Shown: positions 17,421 to 30,009 of the stretch, piece by piece
Position numbering within the stretch: the stretch's first letter is position 1
Layout: every line of letters begins with the position of its first letter
Assembly (NCBI RefSeq): GCF_037975245.1
Contig: NC_092561.1
Coordinates: 3,705,001-3,769,000, forward strand
Reading direction: 5' to 3'
Length of the DNA: 64,000 nucleotides
Source of the DNA: Apostichopus japonicus
Lineage: Eukaryota; Echinodermata; Holothuroidea; Aspidochirotida; Stichopodidae
Translations under genes and position numbers: made by a program
The notes under the pieces: model-generated
Database searches by the model: none
What the model saw: only the letters and a program-made list of their open reading frames with translations
What the model was told of the DNA's origin: nothing

Positions 17421-20400
17421 ATAGTGATGTATCTAGGAGGGTGCGGGTAGCCATGCGCCTCAATACAACCAGCTGTCATGAAGCTGACACAGTTAGTGGC
17501 TTGTATCAAAAAGGTTGCAGGTAGCCACGCCTCAATACAACCAGCTGTCAGGAAGCTGACACAATTAGTGGCGGGTATCTAGGAGGGTGCAGGTAGCCAT
17601 GCCTCAATACAACCAGCTCTCATGAAGCTGACACAGTTAGTGATGTGTATCAATGAGGGTGCAGGTAGCCACGCCTCAAAACATCCAGCTGTCATGAAGC
17701 TGACACAGTTAGTAGCGTGTATCACAGGAGGGTGCAGGTAGCCATGCCTCAATATAACCAGCTGTCATGAAGCTGACACAGTTAGTGGCGTGTATCACAG
17801 GAGGGTGCAGGTAGCCATGCCTCAATACAACCAGCTGTCATGAAGCTGGCACAGTTAGTGGCGTGTATCACAGGAGGGTGCAGGTAGCCATGCCTCAATA
17901 CAACCAGCTCTCATGAAGCTGACACAGTCAGTGATGTGTATCAATGAGGGTGCAAGTAGCCATGCCTCAACACAACCAGCTGTCATGAAGCTGACACAAT
18001 TAGTGGCTTGTATCAAGGAGGGTGCAGGTAGCGATGCCTCAATATAACCAGCTGTCATGAAGCTGACACAGTTAGTAGCGTGTATCACAGGAGGGAGCAG
18101 GTAGCCATGCCTCAATATAACCAGCTGTCATGAAGCTGACACAGTTAGTGGCGTGTATCACAGGAGGGTGCAGGTAGCCATGCCTCAATATAACCAGCTG
18201 TCATGAAGCTGACACAGTTAGTGGCGTGTATCACAGGAGGGTGCAGGTAGCCATGCCTCAACACAACCAGCTGTCATGAAGCTGACACAATTAGTGGCTT
18301 GTATCAAGGAGGGTGCAGGTAGCGATGCCTCAATATAACCAGCTGTCATGAAGCTGACACAGTTAGTAGCGTGTATCACAGGAGGGTGCAGGTAGCCATG
18401 CCTCAATGTAACCAGCTGTCATGAAGCTGACACAGTTAGTGTCGTGTATCACAGGAGGGTGCAGGTAGCCATGCCTCAACACAACCAGCTGTCATGAAGC
18501 TGACACAGTTAGTGGAGTGTATCAATGAGGGTGCATGGTAGCCATGCCTAAATACAACCAGCTCTCATGAAGCTGACACAGTTACTGATGTGTATCAATG
18601 AGGGTGCAAGTAGCCATGACTCAACACAACCAGCTGTCAGGAACCTGACACAGTTAGTGATGTGTATCACAGGAGGGTACAGGAAGAAATGCCTCAATAC
18701 AACCAGCTGACGTGAATCGGACACAGTTTAATAGTGATGTATCTAGGAGGGTGCGGGTAGCCATGTGCCTCAATACAACCAGCTGTCATGAAGCTGACAC
18801 AGTTAGTGGCTTGTATCAAAAAGGGTGCAGGTAGCCACGCCTCAATACAACCAGCTGTCAGGAAGCTGACACAATTAGTGGCGGGTATCTAGGAGGGTGC
18901 AGGTAGCCATGCCTCAATACAACCAGCTCTCATGAAGCTGACACAGTTAGTGATGTGTATCAATGAGGGTGCAGGTAGCCACGCCTCAAAACATCCAGCT
19001 GTCATGAAGCTGACACAGTTAGTAGCGTGTATCACAGGAGGGTGCAGGTAGCCATGCCTCAATATAACCAGCTGTCATGAAGCTGACACAGTTAGTGGCG
19101 TGTATCACAGGAGGGTGCAGGTAGCCATGCCTCAATACAACCAGCTGTCATGAAGCTGGCACAGTTAGTGGCGTGTATCACAGGAGGGTGCAGGTAGCCA
19201 TGCCTCAATACAACCAGCTCTCATGAAGCTGACACAGTCAGTGATGTGTATCAATGAGGGTGCAGGTAGCCATGCCTCAACACAACCAGCTGTCATGAAG
19301 CTGACACAATTAGTGGCTTGTATCAAGGAGGTTGCAGGTAGCGATGCCTCAATATAACCAGCTGTCATGAAGCTGACACAGTTAGTAGCGTGTATCACAG
19401 GAGGGAGCAGGTAGCCATGCCTCAATATAACCAGCTGTCATGAAGCTGACACAGTTAGTGGCGTGTATCACAGGAGGGTGCAGGTAGCCATGCCTCAATA
19501 TAACCAGCTGTCATGAAGCTGACACAGTTAGTGGCGTGTATCACAGGAGGGTGCAGGTAGCCATGCCTCAACACAACCAGCTGTCATGAAGCTGACACAA
19601 TTAGTGGCTTGTATCAAGGAGGGTGCAGGTAGCGATGCCTCAATATAACCAGCTGTCATGAAGCTGACACAGTTAGTAGCGTGTATCACAGGAGGGTGCA
19701 GGTAGCCATGCCTCAATGTAACCAGCTGTCATGAAGCTGACACAGTTAGTGTCGTGTATCACAGGAGGGTGCAGGTAGCCATGCCTCAACACAACCAGCT
19801 GTCATGAAGCTGACACAGTTAGTGGAGTGTATCAATGAGGGTGCATGGTAGCCATGCCTAAATACAACCAGCTCTCATGAAGCTGACACAGTTACTGATG
19901 TGTATCAATGAGGGTGCAAGTAGCCATGACTCAACACAACCAGCTGTCAGGAACCTGACACAGTTAGTGATGTGTATCACAGGAGGGTACAGGAAGAAAT
20001 GCCTCAATACAACCAGCTGACGTGAATCGGACACAGTTTAATAGTGATGTATCTAGGAGGGTGCGGGTAGCCATGTGCCTCAATACAACCAGCTGTCATG
20101 AAGCTGACACAGTTAGTGGCTTGTATCAAAAAGGGTGCAGGTAGCCACGCCTCAATACAACCAGCTGTCAGGAAGCTGACACAATTAGTGGCGGGTATCT
20201 AGGAGGGTGCAGGTAGCCATGCCTCAATACAACCAGCTCTCATGAAGCTGACACAGTTAGTGATGTGTATCAATGAGGGTGCAGGTAGCCACGCCTCAAA
20301 ACATCCAGCTGTCATGAAGCTGACACAGTTAGTAGCGTGTATCACAGGAGGGTGCAGGTAGCCATGCCTCAATATAACCAGCTGTCATGAAGCTGACACA

Positions 20401-22100
20401 GTTAGTGGCGTGTATCACAGGAGGGTGCAGGTAGCCATGCCTCAATACAACCAGCTGTCATGAAGCTGGCACAGTTAGTGGCGTGTATCACAGGAGGGTG
20501 CAGGTAGCCATGCCTCAATACAACCAGCTCTCATGAAGCTGACACAGTCAGTGATGTGTATCAATGAGGGTGCAGGTAGCCATGCCTCAACACAACCAGC
20601 TGTCATGAAGCTGACACAATTAGTGGCTTGTATCAAGGAGGTTGCAGGTAGCGATGCCTCAATATAACCAGCTGTCATGAAGCTGACACAGTTAGTAGCG
20701 TGTATCACAGGAGGGAGCAGGTAGCCATGCCTCAATATAACCAGCTGTCATGAAGCTGACACAGTTAGTGGCGTGTATCACAGGAGGGTGCAGGTAGCCA
20801 TGCCTCAATATAACCAGCTGTCATGAAGCTGACACAGTTAGTGGCGTGTATCACAGGAGGGTGCAGGTAGCCATGCCTCAACACAACCAGCTGTCATGAA
20901 GCTGACACAATTAGTGGCTTGTATCAAGGAGGGTGCAGGTAGCGATGCCTCAATATAACCAGCTGTCATGAAGCTGACACAGTTAGTAGCGTGTATCACA
21001 GGAGGGTGCAGGTAGCCATGCCTCAATGTAACCAGCTGTCATGAAGCTGACACAGTTAGTGTCGTGTATCACAGGAGGGTGCAGGTAGCCATGCCTCAAC
21101 ACAACCAGCTGTCATGAAGCTGACACAGTTAGTGGAGTGTATCAATGAGGGTGCATGGTAGCCATGCCTAAATACAACCAGCTCTCATGAAGCTGACACA
21201 GTTACTGATGTGTATCAATGAGGGTGCAAGTAGCCATGACTCAACACAACCAGCTGTCAGGAACCTGACACAGTTAGTGATGTGTATCACAGGAGGGTAC
21301 AGGAAGAAATGCCTCAATACAACCAGCTGACGTGAATCGGACACAGTTTAATAGTGATGTATCTAGGAGGGTGCGGGTAGCCATGTGCCTCAATACAACC
21401 AGCTGTCATGAAGCTGACACAGTTAGTGGCTTGTATCAAAAAGGGTGCAGGTAGCCACGCCTCAATACAACCAGCTGTCAGGAAGCTGACACAATTAGTG
21501 GCGGGTATCTAGGAGGGTGCAGGTAGCCATGCCTCAATACAACCAGCTCTCATGAAGCTGACACAGTTAGTGATGTGTATCAATGAGGGTGCAGGTAGCC
21601 ATGCCTCAAAACATCCAGCTGTCATGAAGCTGACACAGTTAGTAGCGTGTATCACAGGAGGGTGCAGGTAGCCATGCCTCAATATAACCAGCTGTCATGA
21701 AGCTGACACACTTAGTGGCGTGTATCACAGGAGGGTGCAGGTAGCCATGCCTCAACACAACCAGCTGTCATGAAGCTGACACAGTTAGTGGAGTGTATCA
21801 ATGAGGGTGCATGGTAGCCATGCCTCAATACAACCATCTCTCATGAAGCTGACACAGTTACTGATGTGTATCAATGAGGGTGCAAGTAGCCATGCCTCAA
21901 CACAACCAGCTGTCAGGAACCTGACACAGTTAGTGGCGTGTATCAATGAGGGTGCAGGTAGCCATGCCTCAATATAACCAGCTGTCAGGAAGCTGACACA
22001 ATTAGTGGCTTGTATCAATGAGGGTGCATGGTAGCCATGCCTCAAAACAACCAGCTGTCATGAAGCTGACACAGTTAGTGGCTTGTATCACAGGAGGGTG
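17421..22100. repeat. Higher-order repeat, 1310-bp period (three full copies plus a partial)
   Basis: The same marker occurs at 17421, 18731, 20041 and 21351, spaced 1310 bp, about 18 monomers. Copies 18731-20040 and 20041-21350 look almost base-for-base identical. The last copy departs from the pattern after about 21680 and the array decays towards 22337. Confidence 0.9.
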
Positions 22101-23658
22101 CCGGTAGACATGCCTCAATATAACCAGCTGTCATGAAGCTGACACAGTTAGTGGCGTGTATCACAAGAGGGTGCAGGTAGCCATGCCTCAATATAACCAG
22201 CTGTCATGAAGCTGTTACAGTTAGTGGCGTGTATCACAGGAGGGTGCAGGTAGCCATGCCTCAACACAGCCAGCTGTCATGAAGTTGGCACAGTTAGTGG
22301 CGTGTATCATAGGAGGAAACTATAGTAGCCATGCCTCCATTGTCAGTCAAGGGAAATGGTTCTGTCGCGGATTTACTCTATACTTCATATTGTAAATATT
22401 TAAGAACGCACCATGTTACGTCTAAACGTCTATTGTTTCTAGGGAAGACTCACATACCCCCTACTGATACGGGAGTCAGCTACAACGACGATCAGGGGTC
22501 TATCCACTCTTTTATAAGAACTTTAATTCACCTGTAGATTTTCCAGAAGCTTGATGTCCCCAAGTAAAACAGAGTGGATAGTTATAGTCATTCCATCACT
22601 ACCTTCATGTGGCAGCTCTTAAACATGTTATCATATGTCATTTGATCTGACTTTTATTAGGAAGGTCTTATGCATTACTATCAGTGGCAGAAGCGATACA
22701 CACATTTAATATTATAGTCAAATTCCTACTGTAATAGGGTGTTTGTTTTTATGAAAATAGTGTTGCCCAGGTACTGTTAAACTATTCCATAATGAAATGG
22801 TTTAATACCATCATAGAACATTAATTATAATTGTTCTTGATTCAAAGCTCTTTGGTTAACATCGTAATTAACTACTGTCGTTTCCTTTTATAACCAAACC
22901 TGCATCATTCAATACTTCCTGGTTAAAATGGCCGAGAGCCATACATATAGTATAATACAATGTGTACTGTACCTTCATTCATTACCTATAGCGGAACAGA
23001 AATAGTTACTAACCTTGTGGTTTTAGCTTTTAGTCGATGGAGTATTAAGTACTCTTTGCAGTTCAAGTTGAAATATCAAACTTACTTGAATCCTACTTTA
23101 TCCAGTTGCTGTTGCTTTTGTTGTTTTCAAAAAAATTAAATGAAAATACAACACACGAGACACAAAATACCGATGTACGTCCAAAGCCAAGCTTGGAAAT
23201 CCCCTGTGCTGATTTGGGTGATAACATATTGAGCAATACCTCATACCCTCCCGTAAACTTAGTGCAGAGCCAAATTTCTATGGACGGCCATTTGGGAAAC
23301 TAATACAACGATGAAACAAATAAACAAGAAAGAAAACAGCAGAAGAAGAAATATGCAAAATGAAACAAACATATGTAATACCAATGTAAAAATTGTGAAA
23401 GGCTGCATTTAAAAAGATAATTGAAAATAAAAAGACAATCATTAAGCGAAACATATCAAACTCCTGCAACCGAATGATAAACAAGGAGCACCGGGAAGAC
23501 AAAATTGACCCACTTGTCAAAAAGAAGTTGTACTGTAAGCAAAAGAACATTCGCACAAAATCAAAACGAACGTATATATATATATATACATAAACAGGGA
23601 TGTGCCCAGGAATTCCTGAGTGCCGGGAACACTGATCGCCGTCCTGTGGGATGAGTCT

Positions 23659-23685
23659 AAGGGGAGGGAGTGTCCCCCTCCCCTT
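23659..23685. other. G/C-rich hairpin in block B
   Basis: AAGGGGAGGG (23659-23668) and CCCTCCCCTT (23676-23685) are perfect 10-bp inverted arms around a 7-nt loop. The same hairpin is in the block B duplicate at 59362-59388. It lies in a repeat-like stretch beginning GGGATGTGCCCAGGAAT. No function is assigned. Confidence 0.7.
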
Positions 23686-23865
23686 TAAGAAATTTTTGAA
23701 GTTGCTCAGATGCCAAATGCTACCTGGTACATGGTATTAGTTTTTTTCAAAGAGATTTTACAAGGGACCGATTGAGAGCTGTTAGTAATGTTTCTCGCGT
23801 GCGGAACAGATTCATAATTAGTCTGTATGATTTTGGCATAGGCTAGGTCCAATTATATTGAATAC

Positions 23866-23868
<3 letters not shown>

Positions 23869-23902
<34 letters not shown>

Positions 23903-23911
23903 TATATATAT
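23869..23911. repeat. (TA)n tract at SINE tail
   Basis: Short TA dinucleotide tract directly on the 3' side (minus orientation) of the tRNA-derived SINE. The same arrangement is seen at 59572-59615. Confidence 0.9.
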
Positions 23912-23919
23912 TATTGCAA

Positions 23920-24085
23920 TCGTAGTGAGTTGAAAAGAAAAACAGTGAGAAAACGTCCAGTTTCCACCGGGATTCGAACCCGGGTCTCCCGCTTTATATG
24001 CGGACACCCAAACCACTATAGGCTACTGTATGGACGCTGATTGTAAAAACATGCAAGGTTCGCAACCGGTAAGGAAGGTACAGTA
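23920..24085 (-). mobile_element. tRNA-derived SINE, copy 1
   Basis: On the minus strand there is a Pol III A-box-like TAGCCTATAGTGG (about 24025-24012) and a perfect B box GGTTCGAATCC (23980-23970). The tRNA-like head is preceded by ACCTTCCTTACCGGTT and followed by a TA-rich tail. The mature cloverleaf is not intact as a tRNA gene, so I call it a SINE. Confidence 0.75.
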
Positions 24086-24369
24086 TAGTAATTCCACTGT
24101 AAGCGTTTGTCACTTGTATCAAACAATACTAGTTCTGTTTTGGTGACATATTTTCTTTTCCTTTAAAGTAATTCTAGTGGAATTATATAAACTAAGAAGA
24201 CCGATCTTAATCATCATGATCCGTTTCATATAAAAGTTTCTAGTACTGTATTTTTCAGCAAATGTTGATAATTCCGTCCTCATCAGCTGCACCCAGCCTT
24301 TGATATTCGATTCAGTGTGGTGTATACTCTGGATATTTCTTTCTTTTGTGTATTTTATCCAGGATGACT

Positions 24370-27139
24370 TTATGCTGGTGTCTGTTGGAAAGAACATTTA
24401 TAAAGTTACAAACGTTGATATAGTTCTCTATTCTAATGAAGCACATTTTAGAATGAACAAACAAGACATGTTAGATGTTGATTCTTTGTGTTATGTTTTT
24501 TTCAGCAAACAAATATCTTCTTTTCTTTTCTTCTTTCCTTTCTTGCCTGTTATGTTCCCTTTTCTGTCCTTTGTTGTTTATATATTTTTAATCAATTTAA
24601 GTTGGCATATTGCGATGTCTTGTCAACAACAGTACCATTATCTCGTTAGAATTCTTAATTTTTCTTCAATTCCGTAAAGGAAATAGTGAACAAGTTTTGC
24701 ACTTGGGTTTGGGACATAACTTCTACAAATTTATATACTATAACTTGAGCTAATTTCAAGCAAAAACTATCTTTAACATTATAAATATTATATACTACTT
24801 GGTCATACATAAAGTCAATACAGGAAGATGATATCCTTGGTGATATCATCACAGGTGAATGTACCCTTTAATTTTTCTTACATCAGAGTATCCTGATAAC
24901 AACATTTATGTTACTACTAGTAATATTAAAGTAAGGAACACTGAGATATACTCACCAGACCATAACAAAGTATCTTTCCAGACCGCGATGTAGCTACAAG
25001 TAGCTTCTCTCCCTCCTCTGTCATCGATGTTGTCATACACCATGCTGTATCTTCTGTCCGTTTGGTTGTCAACAACTGCTGACCATCGTGACTGTACTGT
25101 GTGATGATACGTTTTACAGCACTAAACCACAAGATGTATACAAAACCTGCCCTGTCTGCACATATACTCCAAGGATACCAAGTCTCTCCGTCAATATCTG
25201 GTTTCGGAAGCTTGTATAGTAACTCTGCCTCTGTTTTAGATGTATCCATGGTTACAGCGTATGCACATCTACTCTCTTTATCGCATATCAGCAGAACGCC
25301 TTCATGATAAAGGATATCTCTTGACCATTTCATAACCTCTGGCAGCTTCAGAGCTCGAATGAACTTAAATTCTTCATCAAATATGAATAGCGATCCACTA
25401 TATGTACCTACAATGATGTGGCCACGTTTAGGATCAGTAGTTATACAAGACGCAAACTTCACTTTCATCGTTTTGATGTCATCAAAGAGGGACGTGATAT
25501 TATTTTGAGTAAAGGACCCATCATGAATATTATAAACACCAACCTGATTAGATTCACAAACCGTAGCTATCTTATCACCTGATAAAGCAGCACAGTGACG
25601 ATAGGGATGAAGAGAGCTCCCTTTGACTTCATCTATCTTGTCATGACGAATCTGACGTCCTTGTCTGTTTATGACTGTGATAAATGATTGTTCATATGAT
25701 AATCTCCCAGAGACGACGATGTAACCAGATCCGGTACCTGTTATACCAGTTATACAAAACCCATTACCTTTGATCATATCAATTTCAACAACAGATTCTA
25801 CATTATCCGATATATTTACTATATCAAAGCACAATATTGGTAAATCATCCATTGTTACATCAGATAAAGATTCCATTTCTGGAAAATCTTTCATCATATC
25901 CTCAACTAGGGCTTCGCTCGCAGCTCTTATATCAGGAATACACTGTGCATCAGTCCAGTGGTTATGTGATTCAAGGACACTCGAAGCTATAGTAGACAAA
26001 TTTTCAAACTTATTGACCCATTGATTACAAAGATCTGATAAGTTTTGTGTTTCTCTAAGCTTGCATTGCTGTTGTTCTTCTATTGTTTTATTTCTCTCAT
26101 TCATTAATGCATCAAGTTTGTTCATTGTTTCGTCAATCTTTAATTCTCTCTTTTCTATTTCATTTCGTTTGGTTTCCTCTTTCTCTTTTGATTTCCTAAT
26201 TTTAATTTCAATCATCCTGTCGTAATCTTCTCTTATTATTCTAATTTTCTCTTCCATTTCTGATTCTAATTCTTTCAATTCTTTTCGAGTCCTTTCTTCA
26301 AGAACTGCTTTGAATCTCTTAAATTCTCTCTTTCCTTTCTCTTTTTTATTCTTTAACTTCCTGGTCTGATCTTCGTACTGCGTTTTCCATTTTGCAATTG
26401 TTTCAGCAACGATTGATGTAAGTTCTGCATTTACTCTGTTTATCTTATCAGTTAAGTTGGGTACATTTTCTTTCCGTTTTACAAGTTCTTCCAATCTCTT
26501 CTGCAACTTCTCTCTTTCTTCTTTCGACACATTCGCAACGTCTTGTAGGTCATGACCTTTGTGTTCTCCATACGTACATGTTACACAGACAGGGAGATTT
26601 CCACAAGTACAACAATACAACTGAGCCACGTGTCCTGTGTGAGTATGGCACCTAGGGGCTTCCATCAATGATGCAAGTTTTTCTTGTGTGAGACTTTTTC
26701 TCTCAAGATCATTCAGACCTAATACGTGTTTCTGATGTTTGGCAAATATCTTCTTGGTCAAATGAAATTGATAACACTGAAAACAAAGAAATTCTTTACA
26801 CATAAAACAGTAAGCTGTAACCTTTAACTTCTCTTCACAGCCAATACATTCTCTCTCTTCTCTGTTTTCAAATGTTTTCTGTAGCTGAATAAACTGTAGC
26901 ATAGTTTTCATATGGAAGTCAGTCTTGAATCCATCTATCCTATTGTTTGGTATTTTACAGACATCTTTACAAAGAGGACATTCAATTGTCCCAACCTGTC
27001 CTTGTAGTATAGATTCCAGACATTGTTTACAAAATCTATGTAGACAGGGTAATAGTTTTGGTTCTTTTAACAGATCCAAACAAATTGAACATTCAAAGAA
27101 TTTATCTTCGATGTCTTTCCAAGGCGATGGGCAGGCCAT
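24370..27139 (-). CDS. TRIM-like RING/B-box/coiled-coil/propeller protein, copy 2
   Basis: Same architecture as copy 1. The coding exon is 27158-24956 (ATG at 27139, 728 codons) and is preceded by TTTCTTTACAG. The open frame continues upstream to 27355, but that part is predicted intron. All RING, B-box1-like and B-box2 zinc ligands are intact. The B-box region carries the E-C-I-G-C-E-E-K version shared with copies 3 and 5, unlike copies 1 and 4. It ends at CTG|GTGAGT; the last exon starts at 24381 after TTTCCAACAG and adds TPA then TAA (24372-24370), giving about 731 residues. The stop lies in CATAAA rather than AATAAA. B-box2 has Y in place of one of the extra cysteines, not a ligand. Confidence 0.85.
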
Positions 27140-27158
27140 TTTTGTCTCGAAATTTGAG

Positions 27159-30005
27159 CTGTAAAGAAAATTATTACGATCAGTGATACTTAATATCATA
27201 CTTTGGATTAACAAATTGAGAGCAAGAAGATTAAGTAGAAAGACCAAAACTGTTCTTATATATTGCTGATGGCAAACACAACCACACTGACTTTGATAGT
27301 GCTGGAACTTTGTTACCTGTTGACCTTTTTTGACCGAGCTACCAATTTCTATCATGAGGCATATACCAAGTATGACATTTATTCAACTTGTGGTTGATGA
27401 TATATATGCGTTACAAGCTGTTTTTGTCTATTTCCCATTAAGCCCCACCAACTCATGAATATGAAGAAGGTCAAAGTTGTTGCAAAGAGCATATGATTAC
27501 TATGTAGTTACATCACCATACCAAGTATGTACTAAATCAGACATAGGTTTAAAGAGATATTGCCATTATATGAATTGCACGTTAACCCCGCCCACTCATC
27601 AACATGCATGAAATGGGAAGCACGAACAATAGAGAACATTTAACCAACATGGGGCATCTACCTACTGCACCAAGCATGACATTGACTCAACTAGTGCTTC
27701 TGGCCATCACAAACACAGGCGCCCGCCCCCCCCCCCCCAACACACACACGCCATCACAGTTGCAAAGGTTACCAAGCCTTCAGCATCATGTAACCACAAA
27801 GAGTCACTCAGTGACATGAGCATCATAGCAAAGTGGAGGAATGGAGGGGGCAAGTTCAACTTACCCCTAATTGATTAAGGTATGGCGATTAAAATTGTGT
27901 TGATGGGCCAGAAGAAGACTGCACTTGGGTCATTGTAGTACCCTATGTCGGAATGTAGGAGTCCACATCCGGAACTTTATGTTTTTTACGCGTCAACTGG
28001 TGCATTCTTAGGTATAAATTTAGGTCTGTACAAGCAGGGGCATCAATCATGGGGGGGAGGGGGGGGGGGGGGCAAGGGTACACATTCCTCTTGCTGAAAG
28101 GTATAATAATTAATGTCAAATGTCCCCCACCCAGGTCTAGTGGCTGACTCCTGAAGGCACAAGCCCAATGCCAGGCTCATAATGACTCGTGTATCTCATA
28201 AAGAGAGCTCTGAAAACATTGTGCTATGAGATTATTAATGATTCATTCTCATTTGCTCAACCCCCAATGAAAATAGAACTGGGCTGAAGATAAAAGAATT
28301 ACAGATTTCATTTATAGCGTTACTTAACTGAGCTATCGAGCCCATACGTCTGTGAGGCTATATGCTGAGCAAGGAGATAATTTGAATGCCTGCACTGAGC
28401 ATTCGCTAATCTCCTTTCTACTAGGTTATTATTTTTTATATTATTTTTCATGTACAAGCAATATAACACTATACAGTATACTGTATATATGTAATATTTT
28501 TTTGCATTCAATTTGGTTAGAAATGCCACTCATGATAGTTTTTAAGTGTTTTTGAGATATATTTCACATGAATTTGAACACAGATACATATATGGTGCTA
28601 AGCCTGTGTGCTAAGCTGTTTGCCATGTTGTTGTTTTAACAATGTTACTCATTATTCCTCAAGTTCTAGTTTAATAGCTGCCCCTCCCTGCCCCTCTCTC
28701 CCCTGAGATCTACTTCCTAAATGAAAGTATGGGCCTAAGATAATATGAATGCTTAGGCAGGAAGCACTATTTCAGTTAGCTTTAGCAAAATGTTCATATC
28801 CTTTCTTCTGATTTCATTAGTCAGTATACTGTAGTGTGCAACCTCAAAGTCACAGGCACGTATTGTAGGAATGGCGTTCCAAACAATAAAACACAGGGTT
28901 CACTATAAGTGATCATTTTTTTTGAAATAACAACAAACGAAGAGAACTCCTAATCGTGAACAGTGTAGCAGTTTATTACGGAACTATGGGTCATGTATAT
29001 ATTACATCTTTATGTTTTATGTTGGCCTATCAGTTTCAATGTTAGCTTTTATATCAGTAGTCAGTACCTTGATGTTTTAACTATGATTATTGAGGCACAG
29101 TCCCCTACATGGCCCACCCACTCAGTTCTATTACCCCCCCCCTCCTAGTAAAGCCCTTCTTGGCATGTAGAACAAATAATGATAACAACTAATTTACACC
29201 TAAATTCCCCATATGGCTTCCCCACTTCATACAGGCTATAGCTATCATAATAATGCCCTGGTGTGCTTTTATATCTTCATTTACCTGTCTGAACAGTGAA
29301 TAAGGCAGAGCTTCTTTTTCCCTACAATGTGAATTCATCTAATACAAGTTTTCTAATTGTCTTTTTGTTTTGTAAGTGTAAAATTCCCAAACATGAGATC
29401 TCAAAATATGGAATGTTTAGATGCAACTTACAAGGCCTGGAAAGTGCCATTTCTGTCAATCTGGGCGGCATTGTTTGGCAAATAGTTTCTTGCTACCCTA
29501 CACACTAATGGATGGTGGCACCCGCTTAGATAGTATCATGATGGTCTTTTAAAGGAAATTGCCCACACACTAAAAATTACTTACAATTTAGGCCCTGGTA
29601 CTGTATATACGCACATTTGGACGATACCTATAATGTTTCTCGATGCTTCTACCCCCCCCCCCCCCCTTTATCTGTAATCTACCCAGTCTAGGCCCCTGCA
29701 GCAACTTTATTTTATAGTTTTTATGTTTCTGATAAAGTGAATATACATGTGCTCAGTGATGTACCCAACAGTGCTTCTTAAATGTACTTATGATACCATA
29801 TGTTTGCATGTTGTAGATATCTGTATATAACAAGGTGAATTAATGATTGTGTGCAAAGTTAATGAATGATTCCATTTTGGTTAAAGTTTCAATTATATTA
29901 ATCATGATAAAGGCTCTAAGTTACTCCCGGATGTTAAATTGATATGACTTTCTTAATGTATGATCACTTGTCAGATGTGGCTTTTGTAAAAATATATGAC
30001 TAACA
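27159..30005. repeat. 5' flank of TRIM copy 2 (duplicated module block)
   Basis: Collinear with the flank of copy 1 until about 30005, where it passes directly into block-B-like sequence with no minisatellite units between. A C-run lies at about 27724-27739 and long G-runs at 28050-28072. No exon was recognised. Confidence 0.8.
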
Positions 30006-30009
30006 TATC

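Larger units (their letters stand above)
13810..22337. repeat. Minisatellite, ~73-bp unit, about 115-120 units
   Basis: Units of 70-74 bp share CCAGCTGTCATGAAGCTGAC, then ACAGTTAGTGGCGTGTATC, then GGAGGGTGCAGGTAGCCATG and CCTCAATA. Spacing is exactly 73 bp between the consensus units at 15938 and 16011. Each unit holds a small inverted repeat, TGTCA-TGAAGC-TGACA. Units 13810-15236 are heterogeneous; the rest is organised in higher-order repeats. The minus-strand open frames here (60-130 codons) are products of the repeat, not genes. Confidence 0.97.
22338..24130. repeat. Block B, copy 1 (non-coding duplicated block)
   Basis: Starts at the right edge of the minisatellite (CTCCATTGTCAGTCA) and runs to the TRIM terminal exon region. 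It is collinear with 58021-59850 at very high similarity, in part with 39880-40330, and in part with 30010-30800. It includes a G/C hairpin, a TA tract and a tRNA-derived SINE. Short open frames inside are not convincing. Confidence 0.85.

Noticed and set aside
13747-22045. Many minus-strand frames with ATNCVSFMTAG-like repeats
   Set aside because: They come from the 73-bp minisatellite, whose unit length is not a multiple of three. Frames break every few units and no splice or start context supports them.
13810-22337. CRISPR-like array
   Set aside because: Units are contiguous with no unique spacers and the sequence context is eukaryotic. It is a minisatellite.
23278-23556. Hydrophobic minus-strand frame, repeated at 58958-59182
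   Set aside because: Conserved only because block B is a recent duplicate. Differences between the copies mostly change amino acids, and no splice or domain evidence is present.
23961-24030. Functional tRNA gene
   Set aside because: A and B boxes are present, but the fold is not a clean cloverleaf, and copies share flanking SINE sequence and TA tails.
24926-27355. 809-residue version of TRIM copy 2
   Set aside because: The extra 72 N-terminal codons lie upstream of the conserved TTTCTTTACAG acceptor and are not shared in frame by the other copies.
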